From contig DYCR01000010.1 in the NCBI GenBank assembly GCA_019418025.1, positions 7,460 through 26,247 of the forward strand: a stretch of 18,788 bases of DNA. The letters run 5' to 3'. How positions within the stretch are numbered: position 1 is the first letter of the stretch; each line of letters opens with the position of its first letter. Under the pieces are notes generated by a model. That model worked only from the letters and a program-made list of their open reading frames with translations. It was not told where the DNA came from and ran no database searches. Positions 1 to 7,627 of this stretch are shown piece after piece. The position numbers and the translations under genes are program-made. The DNA comes from Clostridiales bacterium (GTDB taxonomy: Bacteria; Bacillota; Clostridia; Oscillospirales; Oscillospiraceae).

Positions 1-79
1 TGCCATAACAGCAACTCAGATTGCTATCGGTCAAAGTATGCGCTTGCAGGCGCGGTAAATTTTCCTCAATGAAAGCCAT
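1..79 (-). CDS. Possible 5' end of a gene running off the left edge
   Basis: An open frame starts at ATG (77-79) and reads MAFIEENLPRLQAHTLTDSN... for 26 codons to the window edge. I do not recognise it. The support is its position: a consensus promoter (98-126) points into it and the predicted transcript would begin only about 12 nt before the ATG. The upstream bases TAGGCTAAAGT hold at best a weak ribosome binding site, so this could also be a chance frame in a short leader. Seen: frame and promoter. Inferred: that it is coding. Confidence 0.3.
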   Translation of the reverse strand, partial: MAFIEENLPRLQAHTLTDSNLSCCYG

Positions 80-97
80 ACTTTAGCCTATAATAAA

Positions 98-126
98 ATT
101 ATAATATTTTTGGAACAAAATGTAAA
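98..126 (-). promoter_or_regulatory. Sigma-A type promoter, leftward
   Basis: On the minus strand TTTACA (121-126) and TATAAT (98-103) are separated by exactly 17 nt in a very AT-rich stretch (80-190). It reads away from the DUF5808-like gene into the partial frame at the left edge, so a new transcription unit starts here. A weak stem (CAATT...AATTG) next to the -35 could end the preceding operon. Confidence 0.6.
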
Positions 127-192
127 CAATTTTTTAATCAATTGTGCAGTAACATCATCCAGCCTTGTGTGATAATGGAATGTGTTAAAAGA

Positions 193-408
193 CTATCCAA
201 GTAGGCAAACAATGATCCACACCATTGCAAGGATGCCCAGCTGCATCAAGTAAGCTTTCGGATTGGACCAATTCACTGTCCAACCGCATCCGTTTGGTTT
301 GCGGACTACCATGTTTGAATCCAGTTTATTGTAATAGGTAATCGCGCCTGTGTCTCGATACCACTGACGAACCTCTTCCGCCGTCCATTTATGCTTTTCA
401 GGATTCAT
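193..408 (-). CDS. Small DUF5808-like membrane protein
   Basis: This is a 71-residue protein. The N-terminal half carries the pattern I associate with DUF5808: LDSNMVVRKPNGCGWTVNWSNP, that is D-x-x-x-(V)-(V)-x-K/R-x-x-G-x-GWT-N-x-x-NP (about residues 30-50). It is followed by one hydrophobic segment (about 52-70, YLMQLGILAMVWIIVCLLG) that ends the protein, so it is probably a single-pass membrane protein with a cytosolic head. I chose the ATG at 406-408 because GGAG sits 8 nt upstream; a frame extension to a TTG at 426 has no such site. It is the third gene behind the B12-riboswitch-controlled surface protein, 44 nt after the GNAT gene. Family assignment is from memory of the motif; molecular function is unknown. 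Confidence 0.7.
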   Translation of the reverse strand: MNPEKHKWTAEEVRQWYRDTGAITYYNKLDSNMVVRKPNGCGWTVNWSNPKAYLMQLGILAMVWIIVCLLG

Positions 409-452
409 AGGAGGTTCTCCTCTCAAAAATGATCACGGCAGACCTCCAACCG

Positions 453-929
453 TTACAATTCCAGCTGATAGATCAACAGATCTTCCGTCATGCCCGGGTA
501 GCGGCGGCGCTCCTTTTCCTGAAAGCCGCTTCTTTCTGCCATGCGGCGGGATGCGGTGTTGGTTTCCAGAATATAGCCCTTGAGCGTTTTGTACCACTTT
601 TCCTTTCGGGCCAGTCTGACCATCTCATCGATGATCTGATTGCCCAGACCTCGTCCCCACTGCTCCGGAAGAATCATCTGAGACAGGTCGGCGGTGTCGG
701 CCCCGGCCTCACTCTTGAAGGCAAACACGCCAAAAAGTTCGTCATCCGGCTGAAATCGCAGGGCAAAGCTGCGGTTTCCTCGGCTTATGTAATCAGCCAG
801 AATCCGATCACTTTCCGCTCGGGTTCGTGGGCAGTCAAAGCGCATGGTTGCAGCAACACGTTCATCTCCTGCAAGACGATAAAATGCCTCGCTGTCCTCC
901 ATGGTCAAAGGGGTATATAAAATCTTCAC
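453..929 (-). CDS. GNAT-family N-acetyltransferase (RimJ/RimL-like)
   Basis: This 158-residue protein would transfer an acetyl group from acetyl-CoA to an amine. The acetyl-CoA loop is clear as Q-W-G-R-G-L-G (residues 90-96) after a beta strand (DLSQMIL), and the C-terminal NTASRRMAERSGF is the usual N-x-x-S-x-x-x-x-x-x-x-GF motif of RimJ/RimL-type enzymes. Length is typical for the family. I chose a GTG start (927-929): it lies one base after the TAA of the giant surface protein, and the AGGGG ribosome binding site is inside the last codons of that gene. This implies translational coupling and shared control by the cobalamin riboswitch. A longer frame to 998 lies inside the upstream gene and lacks a better start. 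The substrate cannot be deduced. Confidence 0.85.
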   Translation of the reverse strand: MKILYTPLTMEDSEAFYRLAGDERVAATMRFDCPRTRAESDRILADYISRGNRSFALRFQPDDELFGVFAFKSEAGADTADLSQMILPEQWGRGLGNQIIDEMVRLARKEKWYKTLKGYILETNTASRRMAERSGFQEKERRRYPGMTEDLLIYQLEL

Positions 930-930
930 C

Positions 931-3900
931 TTATTTCCCCTTTCGCTTCCCCACGATCCATGCGCCGAAGATAACTGCACCGGCAGCGACCAGTACAACG
1001 GGGAGGATCACCCAGAGCAGATTGGAGCCGCCCTCCGACTGCTGCACAGGCTGAGATACCGTCGGCTCCGTGGTTTCAGAGGCCTGCGGTTGGCTGGGTA
1101 CCGCCTCCAGATCCGACTCATTTTCCGCCAGAGACTCGCTGCTGACCTTCTTTGCAAGGAAATACTCGCCGCCCTCTTCCAGTACAAACTGGACCTGACC
1201 GTCGGCCACATCCGCACGGGTCACGAGGGTCGCCCGCTGCTCTGCCGGATCATAGTGCATCAGCAGGTACTGACCGTCCTCCAGTTTGCTTTCCAGCTGC
1301 ACCAGCATGGGGACTGGGAATGCACCCGTATGCTCAAAGCGGAAGATCTCAGGATCATCTGCCAGCTTGCGGATGTCCTCTTCATAGAGTCCCTTGCGCA
1401 TCATGACGGTGTTTATATCACCTGTCTTTTTAACATCCTTGCCATGAATGGTAAGCGTGTATGCTTCGCCGGTTTCCATGGTGCCGCTCATCCGCAGCAG
1501 CGTATCCTTGCCTTGCACATTGGCAAGCTGAGAGGCGGAGATCTTTCCGTCCTTCACCACAGCCTGCACCTGATTGCCCGTTTCGTCCTTGGACGCTCCG
1601 GCGGGCTTTTCGACAGGCTTCTCCGTAGGTTTTTCGACAGGCTTCTCCGTAGGTTTTTCGGCAGGCTTCTCGGTGGGTTTGCTCAACGCCTCCAGTTCCT
1701 TTTCTGCCTTTTCCAACAGATATCGATTGAACACAAGCTCCTTCTGCTCCGCAGTCAGACCGTCATAGGCCTTTCTGGCAGCTTCTACCGCAGCCTTTGC
1801 CTCTGCTGTGATCGGCTTGGGCAGGCTGCCGATGGCATCGATCACCAGCTGTGCCGCCTTCAGATCCCCTATGGTCTTTTCCGCCGCAAATAGCTTATCT
1901 GCATTCAAGACCTTGTCCTTCTGTGCCTGTGTCAGGGCATCGTAAGCATTCCGCGCCTGTTCTACCTTTCCGGCATCCATGAGGGTCAGCTCCTCCGGCA
2001 GCGCAGAAATGAGGTCCATCACGCTGAGTGCTGCCTTGTCATCCTGAGACAGATTGCCGATCGCTTCTTCCGCTGCCAGCAGCTTGGAAAGATTGGTCAC
2101 CTTTTCCTGCTGTTCCGGGCGCAGGGAATCATAGGCCTTCCGAGCGGCACGGACAGCGGCAATATCATTCAGTGTGATGGTTTCCGGCAGTCGGTCGATC
2201 ATGTCCATTACATTGGCCACAGGGTCAAAGCTGGGTCTGTCCCCCTGCAGGTCCCAATAGCCGCTTTCGCCATTGGCAAAGCGCTCGTAGGCGCACAGCG
2301 CCTGCATGGCCTGTATGGTCGCCATGGTGTTGACCCCCTGACCCTTGACATGCTCAAAGCCCTGATTTTCCACCAGATACAGCGCAAGCACGGACATCAG
2401 GTTATCCACCGCATCACCAAAGCCAGGCTCAGCCACCAGATCTCGCTCCAGAACCGACAGCGCAATGATGACCTGAGAAATGGATTCGGAGCTGCCATAG
2501 TCCAGATTGTTCTCTGCGGCCTTTGCCAGATACTGGATGCCCTTTTCAACAGCAGCCTGCACACCGTCCACGCTCTGATAGTAAGACAGTGCCTGCAGCG
2601 CCATAGCAGTTATATCAAGGCTTGCTCCGCCCTTCTTGTCCAGACCAAAGCCGCCGTTTTCCTTCTGATAGCCAAGCAGCTCCGTCACCATGCGCTCTCT
2701 GGTCCATTTGGCTCCGTCGGGGATGGGGGTGTTTTCAAGATCCAATGCGATCAGCGCCCAGATCAGCGCATTGCTGCCCTGACGGGTCAGATTCGGATGG
2801 TTGCAGATCATGTCTACAAGGTTTACACCGCCTACATCGGTAATATCCTTGCCCATAATGCTCAGCGCCAAGACCACGCGCTCGATCTCTGTTGCGTTGA
2901 CATTGGGCTTCCAGCTCTTCACCGTGGCCTGAACACTGGTATAATACTTCTCCAACTGCTCCTGAGGCAGCTTCTGATCATCCCGCAGGAGGGCGTAGAT
3001 GCTCCACTCCTGACCAAAGGTGTAGTCATTCTTCTCCATCAGGTGCTGCACGGCGGTCTGTTTGCCCTGTGCAACAAATTGCGGGATGTCGAATGCCTGA
3101 ATATTGCTCTCGTCACCGGACACTGTTACCGTGAAGGTCACGGGTTTTGCGCCGCCGCTTGTGTCCACGGGGGTTCCGGTCACCTGAACGGTACCGGGCT
3201 TCAGGCCTTTCAGAACATATTTGTCAGATGCGACCCAGTTTCCGCTGTCCTGCGTTCCCGTCTCCCGAATCTGCATCAAGGAATCGGGACGGCTGATGCT
3301 CACAATGCCGGTTTTGCTGTAACTCCAGACCAGCTCCGGCTCGGAAACAGCTGCATAGTTGGAATTTTTCCCCTGGAATTTCAGGTCAAGGGGAACCTTT
3401 TTGCCCACCTCGGCGGCAACCGCTTCACTGGGAACGGACACGCTCACAAGCGGATTTTCATAGACAAAGGTCACGGTACTGGAGCCTTCCACAGGGGTCT
3501 GTCCATCCGATGCCTTTGCGGTAAAGGTCACAGTTCCCGCCTTATACGGAACGTAAGCTGCACGGCCGCCAAACTGTGCAATGTCCGGATCGCTGCTCTC
3601 CACCTCGTATTTTGTCTTGTAGCTGGCATTGGCAGGCTCAACGCTGACGGTCAGGGGAATGTCGTTGAACTGACCGCTGCCCATGGAGTTTCTTCCGTGG
3701 ATTCTGTGGGTGCCGCTGATCCCCGGCTTAATGGAGGTGATCGGCACATATTGAGAGGTCACGGAGATCGTAACGGAAGGCCCGGCTTTTCCGGCTGTTA
3801 CGGTCAGCTTGCTGGTACCCGGCTCAGAGAAGTAAAACACGCCGGTATTGTACATGGTGTGGAGCATGTCAGGCTTTTCTGACTTGAGCTCCACCAGATA

Positions 3901-6372
3901 GGTGGGGATCGTCTGGAAGGTATCGCTCCCCTCATACTTAGCCTGAATTTCCAAATGATTGTCCGAAGAGCCCTGCACGGTAACGGCACCGTCGATGACC
4001 TTTCCGTCCAGTGCTAAGCGGAGCTGCTCGATCTTATGAGAATCAGAAACAACGCGGATCTCGGCAGCCAGCTCCTCAGAGCCATCCGCCTTGCGCTCGG
4101 TGGCCCTTACAACTGCGCCGCCGTCCTGATATACGCAAAGCTTTGCATCATCAAACAGCGCCATTACACCACGGTCAGACCGATCCTCACAGGACCAGCT
4201 GATGGTGCTTCCCTCCGGAACATCCTTGAGCCGGAAATTTCCGGCAAAGCTGTCTCTTCCGGTGGTCATCTGGGGGGAAAGATCCAGTCTGCCGTTTTGC
4301 ACCGTCTCCACTTTGCTGTTGTACCATACAAATTCTACCGGATAACGATTTTTGGAGCCATCGATCACGTGCTGGCCCTGATCCTTACCCAGATAGGGAT
4401 ATCCTTCTGAATTGCGGCCCCAGCTGAAGCCATGCTCGCCCTTATTCTGGTTCAGCAGTCCCATAAATCCATCGGAACGCAGCTCCTCGTCACCCACGGG
4501 TCTGCTGGCGGTCATGCTGTTGGGGGCAACCTCCAAAATATTCTCCACCGAGTTGGATGCCGCCCAATAGCAGTTATAAAATTTACCGTCACTGAAGCCG
4601 TTGGTGTTCTTGTGATCGGTAGACTTCTGGAAATGGACGAATGCACCGCGGCGGTTGTGTCCCATAGTCAGGCAGTTTGCCATGATACCGCCCTCAGTCA
4701 TCCGCATAACAAAGCCGGTGGAATGCTGACCGGACACCTGACTGATGCAGTTGACGATCATACCGCCCTTCAGCTCCTGCGCATACGGAGCAAAATCACC
4801 ACGATTGGGGAAATTGCCTTCCACCTTCACGTTCAGGTTCTGCACCACGCCGGTGGGCAGGATCTCGTCAAAAAGAGAACACCCGTCATACTGGAATTTC
4901 AGGGTGATCGTATGTCCGCCGCCATCGAAAACGCCCGCCAGCTTGCGGTTGAGAAAGCTTGCGTCAATTTCAATATCCTGCGTCAGCTGATAGAATTGAT
5001 TCGGCGTATTGAAGCGCGCATTCTTGAATTCCTGTGCGCTTGAAATTTTGATGACCCCATCCTTCGGAAGCTCCGCAGGGAAAGGCTCCCGCACTTTTTC
5101 CACCAGTGCTTCCAGTGCAGCTGTCAGCTCTTTTTCCGCTGCATCCACCTTTTCCTGAGAAACACCGTATTCAGCTGCCGTTTCCTTCGCTTTTTTCAGG
5201 GCCTCCTGCATGGCTGCCCAGGTATCTGGGGTATAATCGGTCTGGTGTCTGCCCTCTGCATCCTTGATGGCCGCATTCAGCTGATCCAGATTGGCATGCT
5301 CAACATTTCCGCCGCCGGCCACCAGTCTGGGGAGCTTGCCCTCGACAGCCTCCCACTGGAAGCCTGTTCCCAGCTTTTGCTTGTTCAGCTGCTCCACAAA
5401 GGCCGCTGTTTTCATTTCATCTGCGGTCTTTCCTTCTACGGGCAGTTCAATTTTGTAATCTCTGCCCTCTTTGCCTAAGCCAAAAGCCTTTTTGGCATTG
5501 CCGCTGTCAAAAAAGCAGTTAGAAAAGGTGGAGGGGTTCGGAGGGGAGCTGACATCCAGAGGATCTCTCACGATGCCGAAGCCCTTTGTCCCCGAATATC
5601 TTCCGGCAAAAATGCAGTTGCGGATCTCAGATCCGGCTTCTGCACGGTAGGCAAGGCCGCCCATCTGGCTATCCATGCTGCCATTGATTTCCACCGTAGA
5701 CAGACAGTTGTAAAGCTTACCGCCAGTCATATATACAACAATACTGCCGGTATAGTTATTCTGACCACGCACCGCCCGACTGGAGGTAATGATCAGGTTC
5801 TGGATCGTACCCGTGGCATTTGTCGCAAGAGGACGGCCGCCGGTCAGGGTGATGGTGTGACCCTTGCCGTCCAGAACACCATTAACATTGCTGATGGGTT
5901 TATCCAATGTGATATCATTTGCCAACTCATAGGTACTGCCTGCGGGAATCGTATCCGGCAGCTGGCTTCCATCGGTCACCTGCACTGTGCCGGATTCAGC
6001 AGTGAGCTCGGCAGTCTCTGCCACTTCCTCGCTCTGAGTAGGCTCTGCCGCCTCTTCGCTCTGAGTAGGCTCTGCCGCCTCTTCACTCTGAGTAGGCTCC
6101 GCTGTCTCTTCACTCTGAGAAGGCTCTGCTGTCTCCTCACTCTGAGTAGGCTCTGCCGTCTCTTCACTCTGAGTAGGCTCTGCTGTCTCTTCACTCTGAG
6201 AAGGCTCTGCCGTCTCCTCATTCCGGAATGCCTCGGCAGCCTCACGCACTGGTACTGCATTTGACTTTGCGCTGACTGCCAGGGGAGCAATGGCCGCTGT
6301 ACAAGACAGCAGTGCCGCAAGTGCCATTGCCAGCCCCCGCCTCCCCCATTGCTTTTTGTCTTTTTTGCCCAT
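931..6372 (-). CDS. Giant multidomain surface protein with transcobalamin-like alpha/alpha-barrel; B12-riboswitch controlled
   Basis: 1813 residues, read from an ATG at 6370-6372 preceded by AAGGAG at 7 nt. Order seen: Sec signal peptide (1-35, hydrophobic core, AVSA cleavage); seven nonapeptide repeats EETAEP(T/S)QS (52-114); right-handed beta-helix/GLUG-like region with LDGKGHTITL (about 130-350); FIVAR-like helical hairpin (360-427); second beta-helix with FDGGGHTITL (435-665); Ig/Big-like beta domains (675-1085); alpha/alpha-barrel with prenyltransferase/squalene-cyclase-type repeats such as YQKENGGFGLD and VNTMATIQAMQALCAYERF (1090-1376); three three-helix repeats of about 58 residues (1383-1561); PTEKPVEKP linker (1562-1592); beta-rich domain (1600-1745); one TM segment plus KRKGK tail (1784-1813). 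There is no LPXTG motif, so anchoring is by the TM helix. Known: intrinsic factor/transcobalamin use an alpha6-alpha6 barrel of this type. Inferred: with the B12 riboswitch, it binds corrinoid or presents a binding domain outside the cell. The beta-helices could instead bind glycans or host matrix. Confidence 0.85.
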   Translation of the reverse strand: MGKKDKKQWGRRGLAMALAALLSCTAAIAPLAVSAKSNAVPVREAAEAFRNEETAEPSQSEETAEPTQSEETAEPTQSEETAEPSQSEETAEPTQSEEAAEPTQSEEAAEPTQSEEVAETAELTAESGTVQVTDGSQLPDTIPAGSTYELANDITLDKPISNVNGVLDGKGHTITLTGGRPLATNATGTIQNLIITSSRAVRGQNNYTGSIVVYMTGGKLYNCLSTVEINGSMDSQMGGLAYRAEAGSEIRNCIFAGRYSGTKGFGIVRDPLDVSSPPNPSTFSNCFFDSGNAKKAFGLGKEGRDYKIELPVEGKTADEMKTAAFVEQLNKQKLGTGFQWEAVEGKLPRLVAGGGNVEHANLDQLNAAIKDAEGRHQTDYTPDTWAAMQEALKKAKETAAEYGVSQEKVDAAEKELTAALEALVEKVREPFPAELPKDGVIKISSAQEFKNARFNTPNQFYQLTQDIEIDASFLNRKLAGVFDGGGHTITLKFQYDGCSLFDEILPTGVVQNLNVKVEGNFPNRGDFAPYAQELKGGMIVNCISQVSGQHSTGFVMRMTEGGIMANCLTMGHNRRGAFVHFQKSTDHKNTNGFSDGKFYNCYWAASNSVENILEVAPNSMTASRPVGDEELRSDGFMGLLNQNKGEHGFSWGRNSEGYPYLGKDQGQHVIDGSKNRYPVEFVWYNSKVETVQNGRLDLSPQMTTGRDSFAGNFRLKDVPEGSTISWSCEDRSDRGVMALFDDAKLCVYQDGGAVVRATERKADGSEELAAEIRVVSDSHKIEQLRLALDGKVIDGAVTVQGSSDNHLEIQAKYEGSDTFQTIPTYLVELKSEKPDMLHTMYNTGVFYFSEPGTSKLTVTAGKAGPSVTISVTSQYVPITSIKPGISGTHRIHGRNSMGSGQFNDIPLTVSVEPANASYKTKYEVESSDPDIAQFGGRAAYVPYKAGTVTFTAKASDGQTPVEGSSTVTFVYENPLVSVSVPSEAVAAEVGKKVPLDLKFQGKNSNYAAVSEPELVWSYSKTGIVSISRPDSLMQIRETGTQDSGNWVASDKYVLKGLKPGTVQVTGTPVDTSGGAKPVTFTVTVSGDESNIQAFDIPQFVAQGKQTAVQHLMEKNDYTFGQEWSIYALLRDDQKLPQEQLEKYYTSVQATVKSWKPNVNATEIERVVLALSIMGKDITDVGGVNLVDMICNHPNLTRQGSNALIWALIALDLENTPIPDGAKWTRERMVTELLGYQKENGGFGLDKKGGASLDITAMALQALSYYQSVDGVQAAVEKGIQYLAKAAENNLDYGSSESISQVIIALSVLERDLVAEPGFGDAVDNLMSVLALYLVENQGFEHVKGQGVNTMATIQAMQALCAYERFANGESGYWDLQGDRPSFDPVANVMDMIDRLPETITLNDIAAVRAARKAYDSLRPEQQEKVTNLSKLLAAEEAIGNLSQDDKAALSVMDLISALPEELTLMDAGKVEQARNAYDALTQAQKDKVLNADKLFAAEKTIGDLKAAQLVIDAIGSLPKPITAEAKAAVEAARKAYDGLTAEQKELVFNRYLLEKAEKELEALSKPTEKPAEKPTEKPVEKPTEKPVEKPAGASKDETGNQVQAVVKDGKISASQLANVQGKDTLLRMSGTMETGEAYTLTIHGKDVKKTGDINTVMMRKGLYEEDIRKLADDPEIFRFEHTGAFPVPMLVQLESKLEDGQYLLMHYDPAEQRATLVTRADVADGQVQFVLEEGGEYFLAKKVSSESLAENESDLEAVPSQPQASETTEPTVSQPVQQSEGGSNLLWVILPVVLVAAGAVIFGAWIVGKRKGK
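6031..6219 (-). repeat. Seven tandem 27-bp repeats coding a nonapeptide
   Basis: Seven in-frame 27-bp units lie back to back and encode EETAEPSQS or EETAEPTQS (the last two begin EEAAEP). They form an acidic, probably unfolded spacer between the signal peptide and the first beta-helix. A decayed eighth unit (EEVAETAEL) follows. The near-identical DNA makes copy-number change by slippage or recombination likely without breaking the frame. Confidence 0.85.
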
Positions 6373-6410
6373 GTCCAATCTCCTTTTCTTTGTTTTGGTG
6401 TCTCGGGACA

Positions 6411-6440
6411 AGAAAAAAACCTTCTGTACGAGCAGAAGGT
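6411..6440 (-). terminator. Intrinsic terminator of the cobalamin riboswitch (expression platform)
   Basis: On the minus strand the hairpin ACCTTCTG-ctcgta-CAGAAGGT is perfect (8 bp) and runs straight into seven T's, 39 nt before the start codon of the giant gene. Just upstream is a 14-nt perfect palindrome GCCCCCTTGGGGGC (6462-6475). The 5' arm contains CTTCTG, complementary to CAGAAG in the B12 box (6530-6535), which gives a simple ON/OFF pairing switch. Confidence 0.85.
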
Positions 6441-6515
6441 CATCAAAAAGCACATGTAATCGCCCCCAAGGGGGCTTATCAGGTTTCTCTTCATCCCAGA
6501 ATAACCGTCTACTCC

Positions 6516-6680
6516 TGTATCGGGCTAGTCTTCTGACTCAGCTTCATCCTCTCAAACGCCTTCTCAGGAATCTCCCAATGGCTGTATTTGTTTGATCGTC
6601 CACTTCACAGTAGGGGTGTCTGTATCGGATTTTCACCGATTTCCTATTTAATGCCGCAGCTGCGGACATACCCTTTACAA
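6516..6680 (-). promoter_or_regulatory. Cobalamin (AdoCbl-class) riboswitch
   Basis: Read on the minus strand, the conserved blocks occur in the right order: ATAGGAAATCGGTGAAAATCC (6625-6650 region), the CCCCTACTGTGAAG block, AGCCATTGGGAG, CCTGAGAAGGCG, GAGGATGA, and the B12 box AGTCAGAAGACTAGCC near 6523-6538. The closing P1 helix can be drawn between TGTAAAGGG (6671-6679) and CCCGATACA (6516-6524), with an AA/GA internal loop. The class normally shuts off expression when cobalamin is abundant. Its presence ahead of a surface protein, not a biosynthetic or BtuB-type gene, is notable. Confidence 0.92.
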
Positions 6681-6750
6681 TATTCAGTTGGTTTTATGAT
6701 CAGGATGATGCCTCTCTGTTCAAAACTGCCATCAGACCCAAATCAGTACA

Positions 6751-6779
6751 AATATATCATTTTATCTGCATATTGTCAA
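6751..6779 (-). promoter_or_regulatory. Promoter of the riboswitch/surface-protein operon
   Basis: TTGACA (6774-6779) and TATATT (6751-6756) are 17 nt apart on the minus strand. The start point would be near 6744, giving a leader of about 370 nt that contains the whole riboswitch and its terminator. Together with features 6411-6680 this fills the 480-bp gap between the giant gene and the gene ending at 6852. A 7-bp stem CTGTCTC/GAGACAG at about 6816-6837, just after the latter gene, lacks a T run on either strand. Confidence 0.8.
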
Positions 6780-6851
6780 ATTTTCCTTCTTTCTTTTTTT
6801 CCCGCCGGCAGCGTCCTGTCTCCTATTCAGAGACAGACCCCGGCTTATTCT

Positions 6852-7580
6852 CTACCCGAACAGCTTTTCGAGCATTTTGCAGCCGTATTTGTACAGATAA
6901 AGCTTGTGTCCCCTGCCTATGTCCAGATACCGTCCCATGCCGGTCACAGGGTCTACCCCAACCACAACCATCGTCTTTGACGAGTACATATCCAGTACCA
7001 TGTTATCTGCAATTTGAACCATTCCGGCATTGCGCAGGACTTGTGTGTTCGGTTCCTTGCTGTAAATCATCAGGATCAGGCAGATATTATTTCCGCCCTG
7101 AACCTGTTTGTCGAAATAATTGCACTCGTTTTGAATGGTTTTTTCCATGTTGGAGCTATCCAACATTTTCACGTAGTAGGATACGGAATCCTTTAAAAAG
7201 GAAAACTTTTTCCTCCGGTAATAGCCGCTGTCATCATATTGAAATTTGTGAGAGCGCAGGGTTTCCTCTGCTTCATATTTCTTCATGCCATGCAGCTGCG
7301 TCAGTTCCCGTTCGCCGTATTTCTCATCAATTTTGTTTATATCCGAAATCGCAAGCCCGGGCAATGCCTTGATGAGCAGGATCAGTCCGGCAATATCGCA
7401 GACAAAAAAGCCTGCAACCAGCGCAACGATCCCACATGTGCTCTGCACATCCAGCAGCGCGCCTGCCAACAGCACCCCAAAGCCCAACAGCGCCAGAAAG
7501 ACACCAAAGCAAAGCTTCCCCTTTGCTTTTCGGATGGCGACTTCTTCACGTTCTTTTTCTGCTTTTTCCATCGTATTCAT
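6852..7580 (-). CDS. Unknown two-TM membrane protein with soluble C-terminal domain
   Basis: 242 residues from an ATG at 7578-7580 with GGGAGG 7 nt upstream (a frame extension to 7649 overlaps the neighbour and lacks a ribosome binding site). A charged N-terminal helix (about 1-20, rich in E/K/R) is followed by two hydrophobic segments (about 22-43 and 48-72). A mostly charged domain of about 165 residues follows, with aromatic-rich stretches (SGYYRRKKFSFLKDSVSYYVKM) and a C-terminal alpha/beta-like part. Both termini are therefore probably cytosolic. I do not recognise a family. It starts 47 nt after the ClbS-like gene and is likely cotranscribed with it. No clear terminator follows before the next promoter. 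Confidence 0.75.
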   Translation of the reverse strand: MNTMEKAEKEREEVAIRKAKGKLCFGVFLALLGFGVLLAGALLDVQSTCGIVALVAGFFVCDIAGLILLIKALPGLAISDINKIDEKYGERELTQLHGMKKYEAEETLRSHKFQYDDSGYYRRKKFSFLKDSVSYYVKMLDSSNMEKTIQNECNYFDKQVQGGNNICLILMIYSKEPNTQVLRNAGMVQIADNMVLDMYSSKTMVVVGVDPVTGMGRYLDIGRGHKLYLYKYGCKMLEKLFG

Positions 7581-7627
7581 GTAATATCCTCCCGATACGC
7601 AACGCCGATGTCCGATCAAACGCCCTT

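Noticed and set aside
931..1030. Sortase (LPXTG) anchoring of the giant protein
   Set aside because: The C-terminus has a TM segment and a basic tail, but no LPXTG-like motif precedes it.
901..3882. Long plus-strand open frames (901-1893, 2350-3882 and others) opposite the giant gene
   Set aside because: They are shadows of the GC-rich minus-strand coding sequence: no ribosome binding sites, low-complexity His/Leu/Arg-rich products and no recognisable domains.
6031..6219. Regular 27-bp repeats as a possible CRISPR array
   Set aside because: The units are contiguous without spacers, stay in frame and encode a nonapeptide inside the signal-peptide-bearing protein.
6290..6320. Lipoprotein signal (ALLSC) in the giant protein
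   Set aside because: Leucine at -2 does not fit the lipobox well, and a good signal peptidase I site (AVSA) follows.
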